Assembly (NCBI GenBank): GCA_034928535.1
Contig: JAYFOV010000010.1
Location: 1-64,000 of the forward strand
From: CAXXOK01 sp001604115
GTDB taxonomy: Bacteria > Bacillota > Clostridia > Christensenellales > Aristaeellaceae
Reading direction: 5' to 3'
Length of the DNA stretch: 64,000 nucleotides
Part shown: piece by piece, positions 1-9,439 of the stretch
Position numbering within the stretch: position 1 is the stretch's first letter
How the letters are laid out: every line of letters begins with the position of its first letter
The notes under the pieces: generated by a model
The model's input: the letters and a program-made list of their open reading frames with translations, nothing else
The model's database searches: none
What the model was told of the DNA's origin: nothing
Program-made: the position numbers and the translations under genes

Positions 1-355
1 CACCGACACCAACGCCGACACCGACACCGACACCTACTCCGACACCGACACCCACGCTAACCCCGACACCTACGCCCACACCGACCCCGACACCAACGCC
101 GACACCGACACCGACACCAACGCCAACACCGACTCCAACGCCCACTCCAACGCCGACACCGACACCAACGCCGACACCCACTCCGACTCCGACACCCACG
201 CCTTCGCCAACACCGACACCCACGCCGACTCCGACACCAACGCCGACACCCACTCCTACGCCAAGTCCTATTCCCACACCAACCCCAACCCCTTCGCCGA
301 CACCCACACTGGTGCCGACGCCTTCGCCCACACCTACGCCGGAACCCACAGTGAT
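1..355 (+). repeat. Pro-Thr linker tract, hexanucleotide-like simple repeat
   Basis: Degenerate tandem CCGACA/CCAACG/CCCACG units run almost without interruption and, read in the frame of the downstream leucine-rich-repeat gene (codons starting at position 3), give about 115 residues of alternating Pro and Thr with a few Leu and Ser. Such rigid PT-rich stretches commonly act as wall-spanning or interdomain linkers and may be glycosylated. The near-repetitive DNA could expand or contract by slippage, so linker length may vary between strains. The frame is open back to the window edge. Confidence 0.9.
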
Positions 356-3300
356 TCCTATACTGGCGGCTGGAGATGTTTATTTTCCTGATGCGCAGGT
401 CGAGCGCATCGTGCGCGAACAACTGAAAGCGCCGCAGGGCAATGTCAGCAAAGCTGCCGTTGGCACGCTGCTGCAGCTGGATTTATCCGGTGCACAGGTG
501 AAAGACCTTGCTTTCCTATCGGACTTTGTCAACCTGCGCAGCTTGATACTGGACGTTGGGGATGCTGGCCATGGCACAGTGCTGGATCTGAAACCATTGG
601 TGCCTTTGCAGCACCTGAAAGAACTGCAGATTCGTGGCGCTGCTTTTGAGGATCTGGCGCCATTGTCCCAGTTGCCGGCGTTGTCCGCCCTTACCCTGAA
701 CAATGCTGGTTTGACTGATTTGACCGCACTATCCCAGCAGGCTTTTTTTGCCAACCTGGAAACACTGGTGCTGGATCAAAACCAGATTGCTGATATTACG
801 CCTCTGGCGCGCGGCGCAAGGATCAAGACACTGTCCCTGAGCGATAACCCGGTTGAGGATCTTGCAGCGCTGGCCAAACTGCCGCGCCTTCAAACCCTGA
901 CCCTGGATCGCACCAATGTGCGAGACCTATCGCCGCTGTCAGGGCTTCAGTACTTGATGTTTTTCTCCGCAAGGGACGCTGCGCTGAGCGATCTTTCCCC
1001 GCTGGCCAACCATATCTTCCTGAACCGCTTGCAGGTTTCCGGCAACCACATTCGATCGCTTGCCCCGCTGAAAGATGTGCGAGCGATGGTCACGCTGGAT
1101 ATCAGCGATAACGATGTGATCGACCTTTCCCCGCTGGGCGGCTTTGATCGGCTCAGCTATTTGTCAGTGGGGCAGAACCCGATCCAGTCCATCGCGCCGC
1201 TGTCCAAGTGCAAAGCGTTGATGGAACTGGATGTGTCCGGTACAGATATTGAGAGCCTTGCTCCGCTCAAGGGGACAACCAAACTCAAAAAGCTGAACCT
1301 GGCCAGCACGAAGGTGACCGAACTGGGTGCATTGGTGTCCCTAAAACGCTTGAACACCCTGATTGCAGACCACAACGCCATCACATCCGTCAAGCCGCTT
1401 GGCAAGATGAAAAGCCTGCGCGAAGTGGATGTGTCCTATAATCAAATCACCAGCATCACGGCTTTCACGGATATGAAATGGCTGTGGGAGCTCAATGTGG
1501 TGGGCAACGATCTGGATTCGCTGGAAGCGCTGGCACACATGTCGCAAATGCGGAAACTGGGTGTTCCGGCCAAGAGTTTGACCGGACTGGAGCATTGGGT
1601 CAACATGCGCGAGTTGGAAACGCTCACGCTGGACGGCGGGCTGGAACAGCTTGATTACAGCCAAGCCAGCCAATGGCCGGCGCTGCGCTCCCTCTCGATC
1701 ACAAACGCTTCTTTGTACAATACGGGTTTCTTTGACAGGCTCACAAGCTTGGACAGCCTGACGCTTGATGGCACCCGTTGCGCTGATTTTTCCTTCCTGG
1801 CGCGGCTGCCGCAATTGAAGCACCTATCCCTCGCCGGCTGCGGGCTCAAGGATGTGAGCGCACTTTCCAACTTGACTGGGCTGGAGACGCTGCGGCTGGG
1901 TAATAACGCCATTGTGGATGTCCATTCGCTGTCCGGGATGTTCTCATTGATGGAGCTGGATTTGCACAACAACAGCATCGCCAGCATCGTGCCGTTGGGG
2001 CAGCTCAGCGCGCTCAAAAAACTGGATCTTTCGGCCAATCTGCTGGGTCGGCGCATGAGCGGGGCAGCGGATCTGTCGCCGCTGTGTAACCTGGACAACC
2101 TGGAAACCCTTGCCCTGCGCCTGAATATGCTGGAGGATCTATCCGCCTTGCAGGGGTTGGACTCGCTGACCACGCTGGATGTATCCCACAATATACTTTT
2201 CACGTTTGGCGCTGGCGCATTGCCGCGTCTGCGTGCGCTGGACATCAGCAACAATTCCTTTTCCACGCTCCATTCCATAACATCGTTGACCGGGCTTACG
2301 TCCCTGAACGCTTCGGGCAATAACTTGGGCGATCTGGTAGCCATCAGCTCCCAGGCAAGGCTGCGGACGCTGGATGTGAGTGCAAACCACATCAGCGATC
2401 TTGCACCGCTTGCGGGGCTGCGCCGCCTGGCCTACCTTACCCTGTCCGGCAATCAGCTGGAATCCCTGGAACCGCTGCGCGTCCTTGACAGCCTGCTGAT
2501 ACTGGATTTGCGATCCAATGCCGTGTGGGGCTTGGAGGCGCTGGGCGAACTCCCCGGTCTGCATACGCTCTATCTGGCCGGAAATCCCCTGGTGGATTTT
2601 AGCGCCATCATGGAGCGTATGGACGATATCACCATGGATGTGACCTACGCGGACGCCAAGCGCATCATGAACGCGACAGTCGAGTTCCCCAATGCGGCCG
2701 TGAAGGATGCTGTCGTTAAGAGCATGGGTATTTCCCAACCTAAGGTGAGCGACACGGTTCAGGTGAGCAAGCTCACTTTGGGCGGGCTGGATCTCACGGA
2801 TGATCAACTTGGGTTTTTGCAGTATTTTCCACGACTCACAACGTTAACGATCAACCAAAACCGCCTGACCTCGCTGGACGCCCTGGCGAAACTGGGGCGC
2901 CTGAGTACCCTGACGGCCAACGGCAACCAACTGACCAGTATCCGCGGGATCGAACGCTGTGCACAGCTTCATCAGCTGAACGTGAGCGATAACCGCCTGA
3001 CGGACATCAGTGCGCTTGCGAGCAACACAGCCCTCAAACAACTCAACATCAGCCGTAACCGAATCGCGGATATCTCGGCTTTAGCCGAGATTCCAGAGCT
3101 CTGGTCGCTGCAGGCCAATGAGAACGCGATCCGCAGCCTTGCGCCGCTGGCAGGGCTGGACAATATGCAGCAGTTGGTGATTCGTGGCAACATGATCACG
3201 GATTATGCGCCGCTGCTGCAATTGGACAGCATCCAGAAGCTCAACGCGGAAAACAACCCGGCGCACAACCTGGAGGTGCTGACACAGCTGAGCACGGAAC

Positions 3301-6300
3301 GCGGTGTGTCCGTCACCCCAAGCGAGATAGCGATGGCGGAGCTCAACACTACCGCCGTGTTCCCCAATGCGGCCGTGGAGGGTGCGGTGCGCGCGGCGCT
3401 GGGCATGCCGGAGGGTGCGGTGCGCAAAGCCGATCTAATGGCCATCACGCAGCTTGATTTGACAGGCATGTCACTGAGCGACGTGGCCTTTCTGCAGGAT
3501 TATGCCAACCTGACCAGCCTGATGCTGGGGCAGAACAAAATCCGATCCTTGGAGCCGCTCTCGGTGTTGAACCGTCTGGAAATGCTCAGCCTCCGGGATA
3601 ATCCCATTGAGGATTTCAGCCCGATCGGCTGGCTGAAAAGTCTGCGCAGCCTGGATGTAGCATCGACTGGCATGACGTCGCTGGATGGGCTGCGGCGCAA
3701 TGCGGCGCTGGAGTGGCTTAGCATTGCAGACAATCACCTCACAACGCTGGAACCCATCGGCGCATTCCGCAGGCTTGCCAGCTTGGATGCATCCAACAAC
3801 CAACTCACGGATCTGGCACCCCTCGCCGGGCATACAGAGCTGCAAACTCTTTATGTGCGGGGCAACCAAATCACATCCGCGAAAGGCTTGGCCGGGTTGG
3901 CCGCGCTTGCCCAACTGGATATTGCGGAAAACGCCATCACCGATGTGTCCGGTTTGAAGGATCTGCCTGCACTGACTGTGTTGGATATGCATGGCAACCA
4001 GATTACCAGCATCAAAGGTTTTGCAAAACTGACCGCGGTGCGGACGTTGGATATGGCGGACAACGGCATTAAGGATATCACAGAACTGCAAGGGCTGGCA
4101 GCGCTCACAGAACTTACCCTGAGCAATAACCCCATCGGAAATTTGGGGCCGCTGCAAAACCTGACCAACCTGCGCATGCTGCAAGCATCCATGATCCAAG
4201 CCAAGGAACTGACGCCTTTGGCAGGCCTGACGCAGATGGAAACGCTGGTCATATCCTCCGCGCTGAAACCCGACCTGATGCCCCTGAAGGCGCTCACATC
4301 ACTCAAACATCTTGCCATCCCAAGCATGGGGTGCGCGGACCTTTCTGTTGTGGCGGGCATGAAGCAGCTGGTTTCGCTGGACGCAAGCAACAATGCCATC
4401 CGGGATTTGCAGCCGCTGCAAGGGTTAGCAAAGCTGCAAACGCTCAGCATCGGCAACAATCCCATTGCGAAGCTAGAACTGCTGGCAATGCTGCCCTCGT
4501 TGGTCACCTTGAATATAACAGGCGTGCAGGTGAAAGATTACGCCCCCTTAGGGTCGCTAGCCAAGCTGACCACGCTGAACATGAAAAATTGCCGATTGGC
4601 GGAGCTTTCGGCCATCGCGCCGCTCACGACCCTGGAAGCGCTGGATCTTTCCTACAATGCGCTTGAGAGCCTCGATGGCCTGGAGCCTCTGACCAACCTG
4701 CAAACGCTGAATCTGGATACCAATTTTATCTCGAGCACCGCGCCGCTGGCGGGCTTGCGTAGCCTGACGAGCCTTAACATGAGCAACAACCGCCTTGAGA
4801 ATCTGGCAGGGCTGGGCAGCCTGCCTGCGCTGCAAACGCTCAACCTGTCGCTGAACACGATTGCCGATGTGATTCCTCTGGCGGGGATGACCCAATTGCA
4901 AACGCTGAACCTGAACCATAATCAGCTGCACAGCATTGCCGCGCTGACTGGGCTGACCGCCTTGCAGGTTTTGGAATTGGACGGGAACCTGCTGACTGAT
5001 CTTGCGCCCCTGCAAGGCATGCGCCAGCTGCGCAGCGTAAACGCCGCACACAACCGTATCGTATCCCTGGACGGTCTGGCGGGCTGCGAGAGTTTGCAAA
5101 CGGCGCAGCTGAGCGATAATGCGATCACGGATGTGAGCGTTCTGGCGGCGTTGCCCCGGCTATCGCACGCTACGCTCAACAACAACCCGATCTTCGATTA
5201 CAGCGCACTGCTGGAAAACTTGGATCGCCTGAGCCTGGATATTGATGTTGTAAACCTGCAAAAAGCGCTGGATGTGGCTCCGGCAGGCCAATATGCAAAC
5301 CCAGGCATGGCTGAGGCGATCCGGCAGGCAACGGGCACGGAAAACCCCACAATTGCGGATACCCGCGGCGTCACTGCACTGGATCTGTCCGGGATGGAAC
5401 TCACCGATGCCGATCTTGGCAACCTGCAATACTTTCCTTATTTGCAAAGCTTGAAACTCAATCACAACGCATTGCATGACATTGGCGCGTTGGCAGGGCT
5501 AACTGCTCTGACTGAGCTGGAGCTTGCGGACAACACCGTTGCTGACGTTGCGCCGCTTGCAGGGCTCAAACGGCTGAAAAATCTTGTGCTCGCGGACAAT
5601 GCCATTGCGGATGCCTCACCGCTTGCCGCGCTGGCTCAGCTTCAGAGTCTGGACATTCAGGGGAATCATCTTGCTGATCTTGATTTTGTGGGTACGATGC
5701 CGCAGCTCACAGTGCTTGATGCGGGCCGAAATCAAATCAACAATCTCTTGCCGTTGGCCGGAAAAGCATTGACGTATTTGAACATCAGCAACAACCGCAT
5801 CACCGATCCGGCGGCGCTCCCGGATGTGTTCCGCAAGGATGCGGGCGTGCTCGCGCCCGCGGTGCTTCATCTGCGGGGGAACCCCATATACGACTATTCC
5901 GTGATCCATGCTTTGCTCAGTGATCCCGCTATGACTGCGGATGTGACGGTGGATGAGGGAAACAGGTTGACACGGGAGCCGATGGCATTGCCTAACGAAC
6001 TTTCTCGACAGGCGGTCTATGCCGCGCTGGGTATTGATTTGGCGGCGGAAGAGGCGCGGGAAGCACAGTATATCCCGGGCGTGGAAATCGAGGACGGTAT
6101 TCCGGCCGCGATGGCGGCGCGTGTGCAAGAGCTGGATCTGTCGGGGATGGATCTGACGGACATCAGCTTTTTGAAGGATTTTACATCGCTTACTTCCCTC
6201 CGGTTGGCAGGCAACCCCATCACCGACCTTGCTCCGCTGAAAATGCTGACCAGCCTGCAAATGCTGGACATTACAGGCACGGCTGTGACGGGATTGGACG

Positions 6301-8585
6301 CGCTTTCCGGGCTTGGCAAGCTGGAAACGCTGGTGATGGATGGCGCACCGGTGACTACGCTGGATGCATTGGCTGCCTTGCAGCACCTGCATACGTTGCG
6401 CGCCTCCGATTGCTTGCTGCGCGATGTGAGCCCCTTGGCTGCCTTGCCGGAGCTTACGGAGCTCAGGGCTGATGGCAACCTGATCACGACAGTGGCGCCG
6501 CTGGCAGCACAGCAAAACGTGACGGTGCTTTCGCTCAACCGCAACCAGATTGCTGATCTGGCTCCGCTGGCCGACCACAGCGCACTGCGCACGCTGTCCG
6601 TTGCGGAAAACCGACTGGATACCGTCAAAACACTCAAAAACCTTCCTGCCCTGCAAATGTTGGATGTATCGCGGAATGGGCTTACCTCCGTGGACGGCAT
6701 TGGCAAACTGACTGCACTGCAAAAATTGAATATTTCAGGGAACCAGATCCGGAAAATCAGCGGGCTCAAAGCGCTTACGGAGCTTCGGGAACTGCGCGCG
6801 AGCAACAACCTGATTGCGGATGCGGAAAGCATGGCTAAGATGACCCAGCTGGAGGTGCTGGATCTGCTGATGAACCCGCCGGTCGATCCTTCTTTTGTCA
6901 GCGAACTTCGGCATTTGAAGGAGCTATATTTGGAGTATATTTCCAATCGTGGCTCGGCCAAGTTCAACAAACTGGACGACAAAGAGAAGGAATCGCTGTT
7001 TACACCTACACTGGAAAAATTGGCGCTCGGGAACAACCTGTTCTCCGATTACCAATTCCTGACCCGCCTGACTGCGCTTAAGGAGCTAACCATCGGGGCA
7101 AGCGGCGCAGATAAAGCGGCCATCAGTGCTTTGAAGGGGTTGGAAAAACTATCCATCCGCGGCGGATATTTCACGGACATCCGTTTTGTGGAGCCGTTGA
7201 CCAATCTGCGGGAACTGGATATGTCGCACAACCGGATCGAGTCCCTTGCGCCGCTCACCTCCTTGACGCAGCTGGAGCGGCTGAACCTGTCCGATAATAA
7301 CCTCCTGGTCGATATCTCACCGCTGGCTTCCCTGAATCAGCTCACATCGCTGACGCTTGATTTTTGCCGGGTGTCCGACGTGAGTGCGCTGAATAACCTG
7401 ACCAACCTGCAAGAACTGTCGCTGGCGATGGACCCCGTGGAAAGCGTAGCGCCCCTGACAGGCATGAAGGATCTGCAAACCCTGAACCTGAACCGCACAA
7501 AAGTAACCGACGTGCAGGTGCTGGAGCAGCTGGATAGCCTAAGCGTGCTATCCATGCAGTCCGCCAATCTGACCAGCGCGGAGCCTTTTGCGCAGCTCCA
7601 AGGATTGACTTCGCTGGATCTGAGCTTCAACAGCATTACGGATCTGACTCCGCTGCGAAATATGGGCAGCCTTCATACGCTGGCACTAAACCGCAATGGC
7701 ATTTCTGATGTAACGGTGCTGGCGGGGTTACCCAACATCAAAGACTTGAACCTATCCTATAACAAGATCGTGGATGTGCGCCCACTTTCGGGGCTTTCCA
7801 AACTCACCACGCTGTACCTGACGTCCAACAACATCCGTGACATCACACCGCTCATGCACCTGGAGGGGCTTAGGAAGCTCAATGTGTCCAAAAACCTGAT
7901 TGCCGTAGTGCCGGCTCTGGACAATTTGGGGTATCTGAACAACCTTTTCATCCGCAACAACCCCATTGTGGATGGCCGCAAGCTCCAGACCGCACAGAGC
8001 GATCAACTCGACATTGATGTAGACACGGCAGCAATCCAAAAGGCTATGAACGCCCCGGTGTCCTTTACTGATAATGGGGTGAAGGAGGCCTTTGTGAAGG
8101 CGACCGGCGCAAAGCGCGTGACGGTGGCAGACGCCATGGCACTGACGTCATTGGATTTGAGCGGTTTGCAGCTGAACGATCGGGCGATTCAATGCCTGCG
8201 TTATTGTACAGGGCTAACCCATTTGAACTTGGATCAAAACCAGATCGTGTCCCTGGAGCCAATCAGCGGGCTCATCCATCTCCAAACACTCAGTGCGCAG
8301 GGAAACCGCATCGGCAGTGCGGATGGGTTGGTGGCGCTGCACCGGCTCACCTCGCTGGATCTTTCGCAAAATCAGCTGCGTGATATCTCCGGTCTGCGCG
8401 ATGTGAGCGCATTGGAACGCCTGGATCTATCCCAAAACCAGATCACGGATGTGTCGCCGCTGGCAGGGTGCGCGCAACTCGCGGCACTTGATTTGACCGA
8501 CAATCCGATTCAATCCGCCGCGCCCCTGATGGGCTTGCCCGTCTTTGACCCTGCTGCGCCGCTGGGTGCGCCATTTACGCCGTGA
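1..8585 (+). CDS. Giant leucine-rich-repeat surface protein (5' partial)
   Basis: The frame is open from the window edge, so the N-terminus lies upstream; a GTG at 312 is only an internal candidate start. After the PT linker come roughly 2,730 residues of 22-residue internalin/SDS22-like repeats (LxxLxxLxLxxNxIxDIxPLxxL). Six cap segments with an F-P-N-x-x-V-like start divide the repeats into six blocks (378, 2679, 3354, 5286, 5982, 8058). The C-terminus ends in a Pro-rich tail with no LPXTG motif, so any membrane or wall anchor must be N-terminal and outside the window. Likely role is extracellular binding of protein or glycan ligands. It heads or is part of the operon with PP2C, FHA and kinase genes, 68 bp before the first phosphatase. 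An upstream kinase or transmembrane domain is possible but unseen. Confidence 0.9.
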   Translation, partial: PTPTPTPTPTPTPTPTPTLTPTPTPTPTPTPTPTPTPTPTPTPTPTPTPTPTPTPTPTPTPTPTPTPSPTPTPTPTPTPTPTPTPTPSPIPTPTPTPSPTPTLVPTPSPTPTPEPTVIPILAAGDVYFPDAQVERIVREQLKAPQGNVSKAAVGTLLQLDLSGAQVKDLAFLSDFVNLRSLILDVGDAGHGTVLDLKPLVPLQHLKELQIRGAAFEDLAPLSQLPALSALTLNNAGLTDLTALSQQAFFANLETLVLDQNQIADITPLARGARIKTLSLSDNPVEDLAALAKLPRLQTLTLDRTNVRDLSPLSGLQYLMFFSARDAALSDLSPLANHIFLNRLQVSGNHIRSLAPLKDVRAMVTLDISDNDVIDLSPLGGFDRLSYLSVGQNPIQSIAPLSKCKALMELDVSGTDIESLAPLKGTTKLKKLNLASTKVTELGALVSLKRLNTLIADHNAITSVKPLGKMKSLREVDVSYNQITSITAFTDMKWLWELNVVGNDLDSLEALAHMSQMRKLGVPAKSLTGLEHWVNMRELETLTLDGGLEQLDYSQASQWPALRSLSITNASLYNTGFFDRLTSLDSLTLDGTRCADFSFLARLPQLKHLSLAGCGLKDVSALSNLTGLETLRLGNNAIVDVHSLSGMFSLMELDLHNNSIASIVPLGQLSALKKLDLSANLLGRRMSGAADLSPLCNLDNLETLALRLNMLEDLSALQGLDSLTTLDVSHNILFTFGAGALPRLRALDISNNSFSTLHSITSLTGLTSLNASGNNLGDLVAISSQARLRTLDVSANHISDLAPLAGLRRLAYLTLSGNQLESLEPLRVLDSLLILDLRSNAVWGLEALGELPGLHTLYLAGNPLVDFSAIMERMDDITMDVTYADAKRIMNATVEFPNAAVKDAVVKSMGISQPKVSDTVQVSKLTLGGLDLTDDQLGFLQYFPRLTTLTINQNRLTSLDALAKLGRLSTLTANGNQLTSIRGIERCAQLHQLNVSDNRLTDISALASNTALKQLNISRNRIADISALAEIPELWSLQANENAIRSLAPLAGLDNMQQLVIRGNMITDYAPLLQLDSIQKLNAENNPAHNLEVLTQLSTERGVSVTPSEIAMAELNTTAVFPNAAVEGAVRAALGMPEGAVRKADLMAITQLDLTGMSLSDVAFLQDYANLTSLMLGQNKIRSLEPLSVLNRLEMLSLRDNPIEDFSPIGWLKSLRSLDVASTGMTSLDGLRRNAALEWLSIADNHLTTLEPIGAFRRLASLDASNNQLTDLAPLAGHTELQTLYVRGNQITSAKGLAGLAALAQLDIAENAITDVSGLKDLPALTVLDMHGNQITSIKGFAKLTAVRTLDMADNGIKDITELQGLAALTELTLSNNPIGNLGPLQNLTNLRMLQASMIQAKELTPLAGLTQMETLVISSALKPDLMPLKALTSLKHLAIPSMGCADLSVVAGMKQLVSLDASNNAIRDLQPLQGLAKLQTLSIGNNPIAKLELLAMLPSLVTLNITGVQVKDYAPLGSLAKLTTLNMKNCRLAELSAIAPLTTLEALDLSYNALESLDGLEPLTNLQTLNLDTNFISSTAPLAGLRSLTSLNMSNNRLENLAGLGSLPALQTLNLSLNTIADVIPLAGMTQLQTLNLNHNQLHSIAALTGLTALQVLELDGNLLTDLAPLQGMRQLRSVNAAHNRIVSLDGLAGCESLQTAQLSDNAITDVSVLAALPRLSHATLNNNPIFDYSALLENLDRLSLDIDVVNLQKALDVAPAGQYANPGMAEAIRQATGTENPTIADTRGVTALDLSGMELTDADLGNLQYFPYLQSLKLNHNALHDIGALAGLTALTELELADNTVADVAPLAGLKRLKNLVLADNAIADASPLAALAQLQSLDIQGNHLADLDFVGTMPQLTVLDAGRNQINNLLPLAGKALTYLNISNNRITDPAALPDVFRKDAGVLAPAVLHLRGNPIYDYSVIHALLSDPAMTADVTVDEGNRLTREPMALPNELSRQAVYAALGIDLAAEEAREAQYIPGVEIEDGIPAAMAARVQELDLSGMDLTDISFLKDFTSLTSLRLAGNPITDLAPLKMLTSLQMLDITGTAVTGLDALSGLGKLETLVMDGAPVTTLDALAALQHLHTLRASDCLLRDVSPLAALPELTELRADGNLITTVAPLAAQQNVTVLSLNRNQIADLAPLADHSALRTLSVAENRLDTVKTLKNLPALQMLDVSRNGLTSVDGIGKLTALQKLNISGNQIRKISGLKALTELRELRASNNLIADAESMAKMTQLEVLDLLMNPPVDPSFVSELRHLKELYLEYISNRGSAKFNKLDDKEKESLFTPTLEKLALGNNLFSDYQFLTRLTALKELTIGASGADKAAISALKGLEKLSIRGGYFTDIRFVEPLTNLRELDMSHNRIESLAPLTSLTQLERLNLSDNNLLVDISPLASLNQLTSLTLDFCRVSDVSALNNLTNLQELSLAMDPVESVAPLTGMKDLQTLNLNRTKVTDVQVLEQLDSLSVLSMQSANLTSAEPFAQLQGLTSLDLSFNSITDLTPLRNMGSLHTLALNRNGISDVTVLAGLPNIKDLNLSYNKIVDVRPLSGLSKLTTLYLTSNNIRDITPLMHLEGLRKLNVSKNLIAVVPALDNLGYLNNLFIRNNPIVDGRKLQTAQSDQLDIDVDTAAIQKAMNAPVSFTDNGVKEAFVKATGAKRVTVADAMALTSLDLSGLQLNDRAIQCLRYCTGLTHLNLDQNQIVSLEPISGLIHLQTLSAQGNRIGSADGLVALHRLTSLDLSQNQLRDISGLRDVSALERLDLSQNQITDVSPLAGCAQLAALDLTDNPIQSAAPLMGLPVFDPAAPLGAPFTP
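378..8585 (+). repeat. Three tandem long-short LRR supermodules (A-B)x3
   Basis: Long blocks A start at 378, 3354 and 5982, and short blocks B start at 2679, 5286 and 8058. Each opens with a related helical cap (for example FPNAAVKDAV, FPNAAVEGAV, NPGMAEAIRQ). All A caps continue into an 'FL-D-F/Y..L.SL' strand. B1 and B2 instead have 'LQYFP.L', and B3 has the related 'LRYCTGL'. The ends also match by type: each A block ends near a D-x-D/V-x-V segment after an N-P-x-x-D loop. Block lengths are about 767, 225, 644, 232, 692 and 175 residues. The alternation implies two rounds of duplication of an A-B unit; B3 is shorter and ends the protein. Confidence 0.8.
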
Positions 8586-8653
8586 TACAGCGCTGGCGGC
8601 CTTGCCCGGCTTAGTATGCACCAATGCATGAGGATTCAGGAGGAGGCGATCCC

Positions 8654-9427
8654 ATGGATCAGGTCGTGCCGCAGCTCGTATGCCGAGCTTCGATCGCCCA
8701 AACCATCGGGAAAAGGGCGGAGCAACAGGATCGGTGCCGGGTGAGTGATCCTGCGATGCTGCAAACCCATGGTTTGCTGGCCGTGCTGGCGGATGGGATG
8801 GGGGGTATGGCAGGCGGCGGCGCCTTTGCGGAGCTTGCGGTCAATGCCATGATGGACGCCTTTGCCGCACTGCAGCCTACCGAGAATCCGGCGTTGGATT
8901 TGCTACGCTGTTATCATGCGGCGGAGGCGCGCTTGCCGGAGCTGCCTTTTGAAGAAAACGAAGGCGGCTCCACCGTGGTTGCAGTTTTACTGCGCAGGAA
9001 CACGTTGCATTTCCTGACGGTGGGGGACAGTCGCCTGTACCTGTGCCGCGGCGGAGGGCTCATTCAACTGAACCGGGAGCAAACGCTGGGGCATGTGCTG
9101 GACGAGCGGGCCGCGCTGGGTCTTTACCCGTGGGCGGATGCGCAGACCAATTTGCGCAGGCATGCGCTGTTCAACTTTTTTGGCGCCAAACCGCCCAAGC
9201 CTCCGGATCGCAACATTACGCCGATCTCGCTGCGCCCGGACGACCGTATTGTATTGATGAGCGATGGCGTTTTCGGCACTTTGACCGATCAAGCGCTGCT
9301 ACCGTTGATCCTGCAAGACGCTGCGATAAGCGGACAAGCCATGATCGACGCTGTACTGGAAGCGCAACACCCCAAGCAGGATAATGGAAGTGTGATTTTG
9401 TTGCTCTGTGAGCACGCAGAAGGTTGA
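8654..9427 (+). CDS. PP2C-family Ser/Thr protein phosphatase, soluble
   Basis: This 257-residue protein is a PPM/PP2C metal-dependent phosphatase without signal peptide or membrane helix, so cytoplasmic. Visible motifs are the N-terminal acidic metal site around D26, LADGMGG with D47, GGSTVVAV, TVGDSRLYL, the MSDGVFG motif and the C-terminal QDNGS motif. I chose ATG 8654 because AGGAGG at 8641-8646 sits seven to eight bases before it; an in-frame ATG at 8624 has no such site. It would reverse phosphorylation by the kinase at 12664, four genes downstream. It is closely related in layout to the next gene (both contain a 'QLNRE' segment), suggesting tandem duplication. Confidence 0.92.
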   Translation: MDQVVPQLVCRASIAQTIGKRAEQQDRCRVSDPAMLQTHGLLAVLADGMGGMAGGGAFAELAVNAMMDAFAALQPTENPALDLLRCYHAAEARLPELPFEENEGGSTVVAVLLRRNTLHFLTVGDSRLYLCRGGGLIQLNREQTLGHVLDERAALGLYPWADAQTNLRRHALFNFFGAKPPKPPDRNITPISLRPDDRIVLMSDGVFGTLTDQALLPLILQDAAISGQAMIDAVLEAQHPKQDNGSVILLLCEHAEG

Positions 9428-9439
9428 GGGAGACACACG

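Noticed and set aside
1..355. CRISPR or minisatellite
   Set aside because: Units are contiguous hexamers without spacers and keep the reading frame of the LRR gene, so it is a coding PT linker.
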